A stretch of 64,000 bases of DNA from Pyronema omphalodes. Taxonomy: Eukaryota > Ascomycota > Pezizomycetes > Pezizales > Pyronemataceae. Shown here one piece after another: positions 35,030-47,341 of this stretch; within the stretch, counting starts at the first letter, position 1, and every line of letters starts with the position of its first letter. The stretch covers positions 186,001 to 250,000 of the forward strand of contig JAJJXM010000076.1 in the NCBI GenBank assembly GCA_024516155.1, read 5' to 3'. Under the pieces are notes generated by a model that was not told where the DNA came from, did no database searches, and saw nothing but the letters and a program-made list of their open reading frames with translations. The position numbers were made by a program, and so were the translations under genes.

Positions 35030-37129
35030 TTATTCTCCGCCATGGACAAACTCCATTTTCTTCGATGCCATTTTCCGACGGATGTTAGGTAGCTGTATCC
35101 GATAGACTAATAGCGCTGCAACTACCGAAACCGCCGTCGTAAACACGAAGCAAAGCTTTAAACTGCTTTCGTAGGAGAGGGCAACTGTTTTCGTAAGTCT
35201 TTGTTTCTTCCACAATCAACAGGGGAAAGGAAACTATACCTTCGGCTTTATGGATAGGGTCGAGTCCGTAAATTGAGTTTACACTTTTACGAACCATATC
35301 TATAATTTCTTGCTTATTCGGACCAGTAATGTCCCGTTCCAGGAATGTGTTCAATCCGTTCTGTACAATGAGACTGCTAAGGGCAACACCAAGGACACCG
35401 CCTAAGGAACGCCACATAATGAGTGTGCTTGTTGCAACAGCTTGTTCCTCCTGAGAGCTGGTTGCAAGGATACTCAGTAACGAACTCGGCATAACGAACC
35501 CACTGCCCAGGTTAACCGGAATCAGGAAGATAAAGTATCCCCAAAAAGGGAGATTTGGCGGCATAACGCAGAACATTCCACAACCAATTATCAAAAGTAT
35601 GGCGCCGAAATAAAGGGTGTCATGTAGCCTGCCGGTTCGTGTAATGATAAGCCCAGTTGAGACACCAGCGAAGGTTCCGGCGATGGATGGGATGAACAGT
35701 CGACCACCAGCCTCAGCTGCAGACTCTCCACGTACAGCTTGGAAATATAGTGGCAAGTTGAATAACACCGAGTTGACGATAATCATATTAGCCACATTGT
35801 TGAAGATCAGCAAGCCGCGTGGGGCTGACCACAGGAGACGCAGGGGCATGACAGGTGAGATAGCACGCTGCTCCGCGCGAAGCAACAGAGCCCCAAGAAT
35901 GGCTCCTATTGCAAGAGATCCCAAAATATGGTAATCTCCCCAAGGAAGAACATTTCCTCCCAAGTTCAATCCCAAGATCAAGAACATCAAGCTGGAGGTA
36001 AGATAAACGGACCCTGTAAAGTCGAAATCTTTGAAACGTTCCCGCAATCCGGCAGTTTCAATCTTCTCGGGATCGGGAATGGTACACATCAGTACGATGA
36101 TGCAAAATATTCCGAATGGCACTTGCAAACCGAATTCCCAACGCCAGCCAACGGTGTCTGCAATATATCCTCCGCAAGCCGCACCAAGGACACCACCCAA
36201 TCCCCATCCAAGATTGTTCACTGATTGGTAGAATCCACGGGTTTCAATGGGAACAATGTCACTCAAAACAACGGCTCCCCTACCACAGTCAGTACTCAAT
36301 ACAACCAACAATCTGAACGACACTTACATTGTTACCATTCCACCTGCACCAATTCCACAAATTGAACGGGCAATGATGAAGCTCAGTAAATTCGGGGCTA
36401 GGGCACACCACATAGTTGCGGTCGTAAAGATAAGGCATGAGAATACAAATGGGATCTTGCGTCCAACGACATCACTAACCCGACCATAGAGCGGCTGGAA
36501 ACTTGTACTGGTTAGGAGAAAGGAAGTTGATAGCCACGCTGCGAGTTCTGACGCATGAAAGTCCGAGGTAATTGAGGTGTGTGTTGACGCCATTATAGTT
36601 CCATCGAAGGCAGCGATAAAGTTGGCAATCAAGATGCCTTATTCATTAGTGAGTAGTCCTCTCCTTTAGACATGCACAACTACTTACCGGTGAAGATTAA
36701 CCAAAACTTTTTCGTGGTTATACCGCCGTGGAACTCGTCATCTGGGCCATCATTGTCGGCAACGTTACTTGGGATGTACCGCAAGGTATCATCACGAGGT
36801 AGACGGAAATCATTGTTGATCCCGGGCTGATCAGCTGTTGCTGGAATAGCCTCGACCTCAATTCCGAGGGGGGTATTGCTGAAGCTTTTGGCGAGAATAG
36901 GAAGAGTATCAAGAATATCGCCATTTTCAGATACATGTGTAATTGGTAAAAGAGTGTCGTCTCTTTGAGGTCCTAGTGGTGGTGTTGAGATGCTGAATCC
37001 ACCTGAGCCAGGAAAAAGAGAATTATCCGGTACGGTCAATAGCGGGGTGTTCTCATCCGCCAGATCGCTATTCGTATCCCGTCGACGCTGATTCAGTCGC
37101 TTCGACGCAAAAGACCCGTAGCTCGACAT
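35030..37129 (-). CDS. MFS transporter, DHA2/Vba-Fnx type
   Basis: Exons 37129-36688, 36637-36328, 36279-35240 and 35184-35030 (introns 50, 48 and 55 bp) give 648 residues, fitting the 14-helix drug:H+ antiporter class. The N-terminal 140 residues are a cytosolic, acidic, Ser/Asp-rich extension with a possible dileucine-type sorting signal DENTPLL. The first helix carries ANFIAAFDGTIMAS, followed by WLSTSFLLTSTSFQPLYGRVSD and VGRK (motif A), and GIGAGGM. GAVVLSDIVPIETRGFYQS and NNLGWGLGGVLGAACGGYIAD are the motif C region. These match the vacuolar basic amino-acid transporters Vba/Fnx and related multidrug exporters. The dileucine-containing tail would suit a vacuolar membrane location, an inference. 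The last exon joins AE-VALSYESSLKLCF. Confidence 0.88.
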
Positions 37130-39740
37130 TTCTGCTGCTTCTGGTGCTGTTGTGGTTCTCGTTGAAAAGATTAAAGAGTGAAAATCTTTTCAATGAACCA
37201 CAAGATGGAGGTTGGGGAAAGAAGGTTGATAAATCAATCTGACTGACAGTCAACAGATGCCTTCTGAATCAAGAGAAACACCAAAAGGTGATAAGAAAGA
37301 AAAGACCAACCCTCAAAAAATCACGATCGACACAACCCAAACACCCCAAATTCCAACTATCCGCAAAAAAAAAAAAAAAAAATAGCCGACACAGCTGGAA
37401 ACACAACGTCTGACAGCCCTTTCCTGGAAATGCAGTGTTCCAGTCAGAGTCCGGTGCCACTCTCCGCACACAGAACAAAATCCGAATATAAGTTCTGGGT
37501 GGAGAGTTGGACTGTGTTGGTGGGGAGCTCGGCTTGAAGAACCGCGAGGCCGTGCGTCGGGTATAAGTACGCGTTCGTCACATGGCCCGTCCTTCTTCAG
37601 AATCTCTTAGCGGACCCGCCACTAGAGCAAGCGAATTTGAATTATCACTATTCTTATTTTTCCCTCGCACATCGTCACCAGAACAGGCTATTCTGCCAAC
37701 ATTGGTATATTTTTTTCTTTTAAAAGATCTCGTGGGTTTTGGGCGTTGATCCGATAGCGTCTGTTGACGGTTTCCTGCATATGCACAAGTTCGCTTCGAA
37801 AAGTCTGCGCCGGGAAGACCGCGATGTCTAGTGCAAATGTGACAATTACAAGATTACGGACATGAATGTTACACCAGATTGACTGTCTATATTTTTGATA
37901 TGTGTAGATGTCTTAGAACACAGTATGAAGCAGTATGGGTGTGGCGTTGGTTCGCTGTGCATGTGCCAAAAGGCAAAAAAACAAAACAAAACGCAAACAA
38001 AAAATAAAAAGAAATCTAGACTTTTGAAAATTCTAGTTAGGAATTAACATTGGTAATTTTAATAGAAAAGAATAAATAATCAAACTCCACAATCACAGTG
38101 CCGTGAACCGCATTCTTAAATTCATCGCCTCGGGTTAATTGCTTCGACTTGTAATTATGCTAGCTTCCGTTGCGGGTTCCAGGTATCTGCCACGCATCTG
38201 TCATATCTAACCCAATCGTTACCGCCGTTGAGATTCGATCCCACAATTTCCTCTGTGCTGTTTGCATCTCACTTGGGTTCCCGAGTTCCTGGTGCAGGGA
38301 AATAACAGATGTACGAGAATATTATTATTGAATTTGTACTGCTTGCAGGAAACTAAGGTCAGTTATGTTCAGATATAGACGGTTATCAGCATAAGCTCGA
38401 AACTTCCTCCGTTCATTGGATCTGAAGCATCCATCGTAGCCAAGAATAAAGAGATACCTTCTCGAAGATCAAGCTTTGGTACAACAGAGCTACTGGTATT
38501 CGGATGAAAGTGTCTTTTAGGACTATCTGTCCGCGGAGTGCAAGTTGCCGAATTCCTCACTTGCAGAAGATACTGACCGTCAGCACTGACGAACCTGATT
38601 GAAGCAACTTTGGTGACAATGAAAGTTTTCAATAGATAAAGATGCATAGACGCCCTGAGATGCTACCCCATTGTCTGATAGCCAGCGTAATGATTTTCCC
38701 AGAAGACGAATGATGTGGCAAGTATCGTGTTGATTATGCACCGCGACTTTGCTATTACGCTAAAAGAACGGAGTGTTGATGACCGCCCGGTTTATTCATG
38801 TACATATTCTGTAAATTGGGTTGTGGGGCCTAGTATTGTCGGCTGATTGATATTCCTCGTATCCACTTGCATGAACAGGTGATGGCAAACCACGAAAAGC
38901 TCGGCTCAGAGTCCCCACTTATCATTGCCTTGTCGGTGATTGTGATAAATTCCACCACCGGGCAAAACAAAACAAAGCAAGTCCATAAGTTAAGTATTCC
39001 ATTCTGATAATTGAAAGCCGTAAATCTTGTGTAATTATGAATGCATCCATTTCCGGTGCAGAATGGCAGAATGGCAAAATGGCAACATGGCAAAAGGGTC
39101 AAACAAAACCTTATGTCCAGCTGATAGCCAGACATGTTGACATCTTGATACCCTCCGCGGGAGATACCTACTCAGATTCATGTATCGTGCTTCTTCGGCT
39201 TCCCGGGCTCGATTTGGGTTGCGAGTCAACCCCTCCACCCGGTGAATTACCCGTAGGACTGTCCTCCCCGCAACAATAAATAACCCAAGGTTGATGATTA
39301 CCCCACGCGGGTGTTCCGGTTAATATCAAACCAAGCTAGTCCAGATACGGACATGACAAGCGCAGCGCATGTTGTTTGTATGTTTGAATCTATGTACACA
39401 AATCTGGTGCTGAACACGACCATACGTATTTTATTTTATCATTAATTTCCATTTATTTCTGCTTTCATCTTTTTTTACTTGGTAATTAATTTTGTACTCT
39501 GCATTATTCTTCCGATCCGTTGCACATCCCGCATCCATCTCGCAGATCGATTCGGTTCCTCGCGGCTGTTTCCGTAATTACGCTACCAGCCATCTCTCTT
39601 ACGTCATACATATTCAACACTCGCAATCTCCATCGATTCAAGTTTAAACACCACGACAGCGCACTTCTACACGTTTCTCTTCCACTTTCACATTCACACA
39701 TTCGCTTTCACATTCGCTTTTCACAAAAAACACCACCAAA
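37130..39740. other. Intergenic region, no supported gene
   Basis: Divergent promoter zone between the MFS gene and the GILT-like gene. Contains a poly-A run at 37365-37382 and a short tandem repeat of ATGGCAAA/ATGGCAGA at about 39061-39099. Short frames show no family motif. The last 120 bp are pyrimidine-rich with CATTCACA-like repeats, typical of a fungal 5' leader. Confidence 0.45.
39061..39099. repeat. Short tandem repeat (AATGGCAG/A)n
   Basis: About five imperfect copies of an 8-9 bp unit; simple-sequence origin. Confidence 0.6.
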
Positions 39741-40382
39741 ATGAAACTCCTCGCCTTCCTTCTCCCAGCCATGACACTAGCCTACAAACCTGCTCTCGAA
39801 ATCCACGTCATGTCGCAATGTCCCGACGCCGCCTACTGTTTCCAGCACCTAATTCAGCCCACCCTTTCCTCGGTCGGATCTCTGGTGAACTTCACCCAAT
39901 CCTTTATCGGAACCGTCACAGAATCCGGGGTCGCCTGTAAACACGGAACTTCTGAATGTCTTGGGAACATGCTACATCTTTGTGGAGAAAACATCGGGTT
40001 TTCGGGTTGTTTATACCGGGATTATAAAAAGGTTACCGATGAGGAATTTATTACAAAATGCGCGGAGGAAAATGGACTGAAGTTTGAGAAGATTAATGAG
40101 TGTGCTTCGGATATTGGTGAAAATGGAGGATTGCAGAGACTGGAGAGAAGTGTGGAGAGGAGTCAGAAAGCGGGTGTCAAGATCTCGTGCACGGTGAGAT
40201 TGGAGGGAAAAACTGTATGTGTAAGAGACGGAAATGAGTGGAAAAATTGTCCCGGAGGTCATGAAGTTAAGGATCTCGTCAAGCAGATCAAGGAAGCTCA
40301 TAAGCGGGGAAACCAATTGACTTTGGATGGTGCGTTTCGGAAGTTTAGAGATGCGGGAAAGATTGTTTTTCCTGAGTTGTAA
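39741..40382 (+). CDS. GILT-like thiol reductase family protein, secreted
   Basis: Single exon, 213 residues. A signal peptide (MKLLAFLLPAMTLA) precedes a thioredoxin-like domain. The GILT signature C-x-HG-x2-EC-x2-N-x4-C is seen at 66-81 (CKHGTSECLGNMLHLC). The N-terminal active-site motif reads SQCPDAAYC at 25-33. The first Cys is present, but the second is displaced from C-x2-C to C-x5-C, a form also met in fungal members. Animal GILT reduces disulfides in lysosomes; the fungal proteins have no settled role. The C-terminal part has paired cysteines (CTVRLEGKTVCV) and a helical, basic tail (VKDLVKQIKEAHKRG). One possible N-glycosylation site, NFTQ, near residue 50. The start is fixed by the signal peptide and an ACCAAAATG context. 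Confidence 0.85.
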   Translation: MKLLAFLLPAMTLAYKPALEIHVMSQCPDAAYCFQHLIQPTLSSVGSLVNFTQSFIGTVTESGVACKHGTSECLGNMLHLCGENIGFSGCLYRDYKKVTDEEFITKCAEENGLKFEKINECASDIGENGGLQRLERSVERSQKAGVKISCTVRLEGKTVCVRDGNEWKNCPGGHEVKDLVKQIKEAHKRGNQLTLDGAFRKFRDAGKIVFPEL

Positions 40383-41456
40383 TGATTGTTCGCTTGGAGA
40401 TTGATCTAATTCTTGTTGAGAAATTGATTAATAGTATTTGCATATGTATATCAAACTATATTATGTTGCATTTATTATCGATGTCATGCATTTTACTAGA
40501 GTATCTTGCGCATAGCCCACAATAGCGCGAACGCCCTCGTCGCATCCACGCTACCCTACTAATCAACCTTACGCTGCACTATGTCCACCCCTCTAATTCT
40601 CTCCAATATCCTTATATTCTATCACCATATTATACCAAACATCTCCTCCACAACAATCCCCATATCCATTCTAAAGAAAGAAACACCCAGCGTCTCCCCC
40701 CTAGCTCCAAAACTCACCACTTCTAGCCTGGGACTTAGGCACTACCTCTCCTCCGTTATAACATCTTGCCATCTCCTGTAGGCTATAACTCGTACCGTCC
40801 AGACTCCCTAAATCCCGGTAGCTCTGTTGAAAAGAAAAAAATAATCGTTAACAAGACTGGTTATGTCTTATGTCTTGCGGGGTGTAATTAGAGATTTGTG
40901 GAGTGAGAGCTGTTGGAATGTATTTGGTGTTTGGTATGCGTTTAGTTATGGGGATGTGGGTTTGATTTACGTGGGCTTCATGCAGGTGGGGGATTTGAAT
41001 GTAGCTTGGAAAACAACTTTCATCCACCCTATGGGGGAACTGGAATAATTAATCATAATTCAAATCACGGTAGCGGATACTTTCTATCAACGGTTCTTAG
41101 CAGAACTGGGGAACAGGAATGGGAATAACAATGTGTAGAGGGTACAGGAGGTTATTAGTTAGGCAGAATGCAGATTCGGCGGGTGAGGCGTGATTGGAGC
41201 TGGATTTTGGTTTGATAATTCCGGAAGTGCTAAACAGTACTTTCACGGAGCCCGGGTGATTCAATCATGAGAAATCGGTCAACTGTTACCGTCCTACGAA
41301 AGATGCAGCAGTAGCCTATCACATGCTTTTCACGCACAATGTTTTACGTTGGGTCGCAAAATATATGAATCCGCACCAGCCCGAATTATTCAAAATGCCA
41401 TTAAATTTCCGCTACAACTTCCACCAAAAATGCACTACCTCATAGCAGCCCCAAAC
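40383..41456. other. Intergenic region
   Basis: 3' flanks of the convergent GILT-like and hypothetical genes. Frames of 60-70 codons at 40581-41048 have no features. Nothing else seen. Confidence 0.5.
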
Positions 41457-41837
41457 TCAGATCATAGCCTGCATGTCATCCCGGCCCATCACTCCAACCC
41501 ATATTCTCACCAGATCATTCGGCATATGACCGTCTGGACCACCCGGGTTTATAAACACCTTACAACCCCACCGCGAATCTATAATTTCCTGTGCGCAGGG
41601 AACATCTTTCGGAACACAGAGTTCAAATATCTTTGCTGCCGCTCGGTTGGCTTCCTCAACAGTAGTGAATGTATAAGGCTTGAGTGATTCGGGGTCTACG
41701 GAGGAAGGAGGTGTTGCTTTGGGGTCGAGGTATCCTCTGACTTGAGTAATTGTTCCATCACGGGTTTGCACCCAGAGGCAGTATAACGGGGTGACAGAGG
41801 TTTGGATGGTGACGGGAGGAAAGGTGGATGAAGACAT
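41457..41837 (-). CDS. Small hypothetical protein, 126 residues
   Basis: Single open frame starting MSSSTFPPV. I do not recognise a family. It has no signal peptide or membrane span. The sequence reads like a compact globular domain (PLYCLWVQTRDGTITQVRGY, a helix EEANRAAAKIFELCV, then SRWGCKVFINPGGPDG and VRIWVGVMGRDDM). A TATA box lies 119 bp upstream and the 5' leader is A/C-rich on the coding strand, which together support a real gene. Four cysteines are spread through the chain. Function unknown. Confidence 0.65.
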   Translation of the reverse strand: MSSSTFPPVTIQTSVTPLYCLWVQTRDGTITQVRGYLDPKATPPSSVDPESLKPYTFTTVEEANRAAAKIFELCVPKDVPCAQEIIDSRWGCKVFINPGGPDGHMPNDLVRIWVGVMGRDDMQAMI

Positions 41838-42439
41838 GGTTGCGTGGGTTTAGGTTGATTCGATTATTGGAGTTTGGATTCGGGATGATTGTTGTGTATG
41901 AATGAAAAGGTGAGGTTAAAGGCGGGTTGTTGGGACAGGCGGAGAGAAAGGGCCGTTTTTATAGTCGTCTTTTGCATGAGGTTACACAAAAGCGGTAATA
42001 TTTTGCAAATTGCTTGAATTGAAGAATAGAACATAGGATCCTGTAACGCCGGACATTTAAAACCAATTGCAGAGTTGGGATATGAAGTTTAACTTCTCAT
42101 GCCATTCAATTCTAAAACTTTATCTCCATTATCTTTAGTGTTTTTGTTTTTCGCCAATTTTCGAGTGCCGAGGTGTATATAGAATATGACTGGCTGAATA
42201 TTGAGCGGGACAAAACTGCAAAACAAAATATTGAAAACTAAAAGGAGAATATCAATGAAAAGGTACCGGTAGATAAGGGGACAGGGAAAAGAAGCAGATG
42301 AAAGTGGTAAAGAATACTTTGAGCAGCCGTTGGGCTCCAGCGCTGGAGGCCTATAGAGCGTGGACGTACAGCTATATTTCATAGATTAATGTCAGTCGGC
42401 AGCCGTTATTGATTGATTTGGTGGAATGGCGAAGGGAAG
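41838..42439. other. Unique DNA before the tandem array
   Basis: Promoter of the small hypothetical gene, then AT-rich DNA with no gene. Similarity to the downstream repeat starts at about 42440, where a block beginning GCTGTGGCGATGAGGC appears. Confidence 0.5.
41956..41963 (-). promoter_or_regulatory. TATA box of the 126-residue protein gene
   Basis: TATAAAAA on the minus strand, 119 bp upstream of the ATG at 41837. Confidence 0.5.
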
Positions 42440-45400
42440 TGAACAATGCATGATGTAGAAGTTCTGCTGTGGCGATGAGGCCAGGTGACGTTGCCGTGAA
42501 GCCGAGTGACCCCACAAGACCCGTGACACAGAAACCACCTTCCGCCATCCCACCATCCTTTTGCCAACATTGCTCTCGCCTTTTCCACTGTTTCCGAAGC
42601 CAGTCTTGTGGAGGAATATTCACCGAGCGCCCGAGTGACGCCGCATGACTAAGCACCGTTCCAACCTATATCCATCTCTGCCTATCTGTCTCGCCAATGT
42701 ATGTACAGGCAACACTTTCATTACACATACTGTCTGTTGTATTCGTGTATATCTTCATCTTTGCATTTTGAACATTTTCATCATTTTGCGTGGATAGGGT
42801 GCAGCTGCGTAGGTTGTTTGGTTGTCACTTGTCAGCAGTAGCCACTCCCCAGTCTCATTGCCTCGCAGTGGTACCCAGTTGTGAATTGTAAAAGTATCCT
42901 ATTTCTCAAATGAATACCAACAATCAATTGAAGAAGATAAATATACAATCCAAATCACGTGGGAATGTTACATCTTTTCCAACTGCGTTTCGCTGCTTGG
43001 ACACTCCCGAAGACTCACGTACACGACAGTCGCGGATAGTCTACATGTGCATAGTCAACCCTCGCAGCCTCCTCGCTTCGAGCCTCACCCTACCCACCTC
43101 GCTCCAACCCTATTCACCTCGCTTCGACCCCACACGTAGAATCACAGTCACATATTCTTGAAATGAACAAAACTACATCAATCACATAAATAAACATTAA
43201 CATAAATGATCAAAATAATCCAAAACATCAAATCATCTCATACATAAATACATAAATGCATAAATGCATTTATCCATTGCACGTTCGCTACATGTTGCAA
43301 GGTGTCGAGTGCATTCATTCCTCCATCAACCTCCATCATGTGTGCAAAACGAAAGACACGGAATCTTCCGTGTGCAGACCTGCGAGGATTGTAGCCTGAT
43401 AACCATGTAGTTAGAATGAGCCTGTTTGTGTAATCAGATGGCACAGCTTTTTTTATTTGTTTGGAGGGGTAGAGTTGTTTATTGAATCGTGGCGATCTGG
43501 GGGAAGGAGGGGGGAAGAGAAGAGCGGATGATGGGGGATTACACATGAAGAAGACGGAATTGACAAAAGGTAAGAGGATAGTACGAACAGATAAAGAGGG
43601 ATGTGAAAAGATAATCAAAGAGTATGAAAGGAATGAGGACGAGGATAGGAAATTATACATCAAGAATGGGGAATAAGAGGGTATGATTAAAGAGTACGTA
43701 AAAATAAGAAGGAATGGGAAAGAATAATCAAACGATGCCAAGAAAGACGGAGGAACGATGCAAAACAAGAACATCAGAAACGAAGAGAGAACACTAAAAG
43801 AGGAAAGCAATCAAAAGAAGCAAAAAGGAATCGAGAGAACGAAAAGAAGTAATATAACGGTAGCAAAGAACATCTCGGTTGGGGGACCTATAGATAGAAT
43901 TGTTCATGTGTAAATGTACATTAATATATAGTTTGTTAATACATTGTTTATTAAATTCATTCAATATTCACAGTGTATTTTGTCATTTTCATCCATAAGC
44001 ATAGTGTAAGATGCGTGCTTTGGCGGCTCTGGTGTGGCGATGAGGCCCAATGACCTTGCCGTGAAGCCGAGTGACCCCACATGACCCGTGACACAAAATC
44101 CACCTTCCGCCATCCCACCATCCTTTTGGCAACATTGCAGAGCAACGAATCAAAAAAATACAGCCAGCATTGCAGCAAAAAGAGCCCACGACTGGAATTG
44201 AACCAGCGTCCTTCTCAAAGCTTAACATGACGTTTCGTGCCATCAGTCGGCAGTACTGAGCCTGTCACAAGTGAGATATGATACCACTACACCACGCGGG
44301 CACCTGGTCAACCATACATGTCAGAACTGATACTTATGCCCGTCCAAAACAAGGAAAAAAAGCACGTGAAACGATTTACCCTCCCATATGCAGCTCATCA
44401 TGCCCATTACATCCACTTTCAGCGTGCACAATTTGTCACACACCACCATGTACCCCCGAAATTACACAACACCATCACGACAATTTGGTGTTGCTCAAAA
44501 TACATCCCACACAACATATCTCTGTCATGATCACATTTGCCAAAAAATCAAAATCAAAATACAACTCGAGAAAAGAAAAAAAAAGGCAGAAATAAAGGAG
44601 AAAAACAAATCACTACAAAATGCAGCACAGGGACAGGGTTTTCTGTACGCAAATATTGCAGCACACAAGAAAATTACAAGACAAACTACAATTGCCTCAA
44701 CATCAGTATCGCAAGGCACGATAAGAAAAATGAATATTTCACCCAACCAGGGTAATCATTGACTACAAATACTTTCCGTCACTGAAGAACAAAAACCATC
44801 TGCTGCACAAGCAGACTGCCGGTACAAACCGCAATCGCTTCAACAGGAGTCTGTCAATGTACCGTGACAGAAATTGACACTTCACCTGATGAAGATAATT
44901 ATTTAACCCAAATATGTTCAGTCTCAATGCATTTATACCACACCGACGAAAAAACAAGCAGAATATCATCACTGCGACCTCTTCACAAATCGAAGCCTAT
45001 CCTGTGAATGTATATTTACTGAGTACCCGAGTGACGTCACATGGCTAACCACTGTGCGAACGGGCCTCCATCTATGCTTACTTTTCTAGCCAATGTATTG
45101 ACAGGCAACACTTTCATCTCACATACTGTCTCTTCTATTAGCATCCCAGAAATTGACACTTCACCTGATAAAGATAATTATTTAACCCAAACATGTTCAG
45201 TCTCAATTCATTTATACCACACCGACGAAAGGATAAGCTATATATTATGACTACGATCGCTCCGCAAGGAATAAAAACATAAAAGACACTCTAAGTACAT
45301 CCTATCACAATTAAATCTCGCCTTTTCCACTGTTTCCGAAGCCAGTCTTGTGGAGGAATATTCACCGAGCGCCCGAGTGACGTTGCATGACTAAGCACCG

Positions 45401-45902
45401 TTCCAACCTATATCCATCTATGCCTATCTGTCTCGCCAATGTATGTACAGGCAACACTTTCATTACACATACTGTCTGTTGTACTTGTGTATATCTTCCT
45501 CTTTGCATTTTGAACATTTCCATGATTTTGCGTGGATAGGGTGCTTGGTTGTAAGTAGTGGCCACTGCCCTGTCTCATTTCCTTACCCGCTCCATTCACC
45601 GTCAGTCACCAGTCGCGAGTTGTCAACACAAAATCCGCAATTGTATAATCATGGTTCCCAGAAAACAGATGAAAGAATTCAAATGAATCAGATCAATCTT
45701 TCGCAAAAATCAAGTCTCCTAGTTACATCTTTTCCAACTGCGTTTCGCTGCTTGAAGACCCACGAAGACTCACATACACGACTTTCGCGGATACTCTACA
45801 TGTCCACAGTCAACCCTCGCAGCCACCTCGCTTCGACCCCACACGTAGAATCACAGTCCCATATTCTCCAAATGAATCAAAAAATAACACCAATCACAAA
45901 TG
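42440..45902. repeat. Diverged, rearranged copies of the 3.2-kb satellite unit (array edge)
   Basis: A partial copy (about 42440-43228) and a shortened copy (phase-matched length 2,714 bp, 43238 to 45951) of the unit that repeats perfectly to the right. In the partial copy the CCAACATTG block runs directly into CTCGCCTTTTCCACTG at about 42570, so the whole tRNA-like segment is missing. Part of the second copy, about 44990-45494, is identical to the array but at an offset of 3,239 bp. DNA on either side has many substitutions and indels. This mosaic is what unequal exchange or patchy gene conversion leaves at an array border. Confidence 0.85.
44183..44301 (-). tRNA. tRNA-Thr(UGU)-like gene with 47-nt intron, diverged copy
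   Basis: Same locus as in the array units. Acceptor GCCCGCG/CGTGGGC with discriminator T, A box TGGTGTAGTGG, B box GGTTCAATTCC. The anticodon stem TCTCA/TGAGA is fully paired here. The T stem is GCTGG/CCAGT with one G-U pair. Loop is CTTGTG + intron + last loop base; anticodon TGT. AGGAC forms the variable loop. An oligo-T run follows. Confidence 0.6.
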
Positions 45903-47040
45903 AATACTCAAAATAAATATTAAAATAAATAATCCAAATCATCAAATCATCTCATACATAAATACATAAATGCATAAATGCATTTATCCATTGCACGTTC
46001 GCTACATGTTGCAAGGTGTCGAGTGCATTCATTCCTCCATCAACCTCCATCATGTGTGCAAAACGAAAGACACGGAATCTTCCGTGTGCAGACCTGCGAG
46101 GATTGTAGCCTGATAACCATGTAGTTAGAATGAGCCTGTTTGTGTAATCAGATGGCACAGCTTATTTTATTTGTTTGGAGGGGTAGAGTTGTTTATTGAA
46201 TCGCGGCAATCTGGGGGAAGGAGGGAGGAGGAAAAGAGGGGATGATGGGTGATTACAAATGAAGGAGGCGGAATTGACAAAAGTGAAGAGAATAGTACGA
46301 ACAGATAAAGAGGGATGTGAAAAGATATTGAAGAGTATTGGTGAATAAAGCGATGAGAAAGAGTAAGATAATAAAGGATTACGAAGCAATGCGAAAGAGA
46401 ATTGGACAGTGCATGTGAATAAGGAAGAATGGAAAAACAATCACAAAACACTACGAACGAAGCAGCAGGAATGGGAGGAAAGAATAAAACAGTGCGAAGG
46501 AATGAATAGAGGAGAAATGGTGACGAAGATATGGCAGTCAACGTCAATAAGGCAGGATAGAAAACCAATCATAAACCACTACGGACGAAGAAGTAGGAAT
46601 AGGAAGGCAGAGGCAGGATAATAGGAAAGTAAACATGAAGAGACAGAAAAGAAAAAGAACCATACAACTACGGATGAAATAGAAGGAATAGGAAGAATAA
46701 TGAAATAATTCGAGGAAAGAAGAAATGGTGATAAAACAAGTACATCGGAAAGAAAGAGGGAATACCAAAAGTGAAAAGCACTCACAAGAAGTATTAGGGA
46801 ATAGAGATAACCAAATAAAGAGTGGTAGAAGAGCACGCTGAAAACGAGGAGAGATTACCAGAAGGGATCAGTAATCAGGTAAGCAAGAAGAAATTGAAGT
46901 GAATTTGAGAAGAGGTCAAGAGAGAGAAAAGAAGTCACACAATTAATAAAGGACGAAGAGAAGGATAATAAAACAGTACAACTGAAAAATTGGGAATTGG
47001 AAACGACAGTTAACGAGTACGGAAGGAATGGGAATGATGA

Positions 47041-47105
47041 TAGGAGAAATATATAGTTTGTTGATATATAGTTTGTTATTATATAGTTTGTGAATATATA
47101 TTTTA
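47041..47105. repeat. AT-rich short tandem repeat in each satellite unit
   Basis: Three copies of TATATAGTTTGT with 3-5 bp spacers, then TGAATATATATTTTATTCATT. A shorter version, ATATATAGTTTGTTAATACA, stands at about 43923-43942 in the diverged copy. The block recurs at +3,241-bp steps and is an easily melted element, possibly a replication or nucleosome-free site. Confidence 0.7.
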
Positions 47106-47341
47106 TTCATTAAATGAATTCCATATTTACAGCGTATTTCTGCATTTTCGTCCAGAAGCATAGTGAAAAATGCGTGCCATGGAGGCTCTGCTGTGGCGAT
47201 GAGGCCGGGTGACCTTGCCGTGAAGCCGAGTGACCCCACATGACCCGTGACACAGAAACCACCTTCCGCCATCCCACCATCCTTTTGCCAACATTGCAAA
47301 GCAACGAATCAAAAAAATACAGCCAACATTGCAGCAAAAAT

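Noticed and set aside
31966..37129. A ribosomal-peptide biosynthetic cluster formed by the SDR, the modular precursor-like gene and the MFS gene.
   Set aside because: No UstYa/DUF3328 oxidase, tyrosinase or peptidase gene is nearby, and the precursor lacks a clear signal peptide; kept only as a hypothesis for the single gene.
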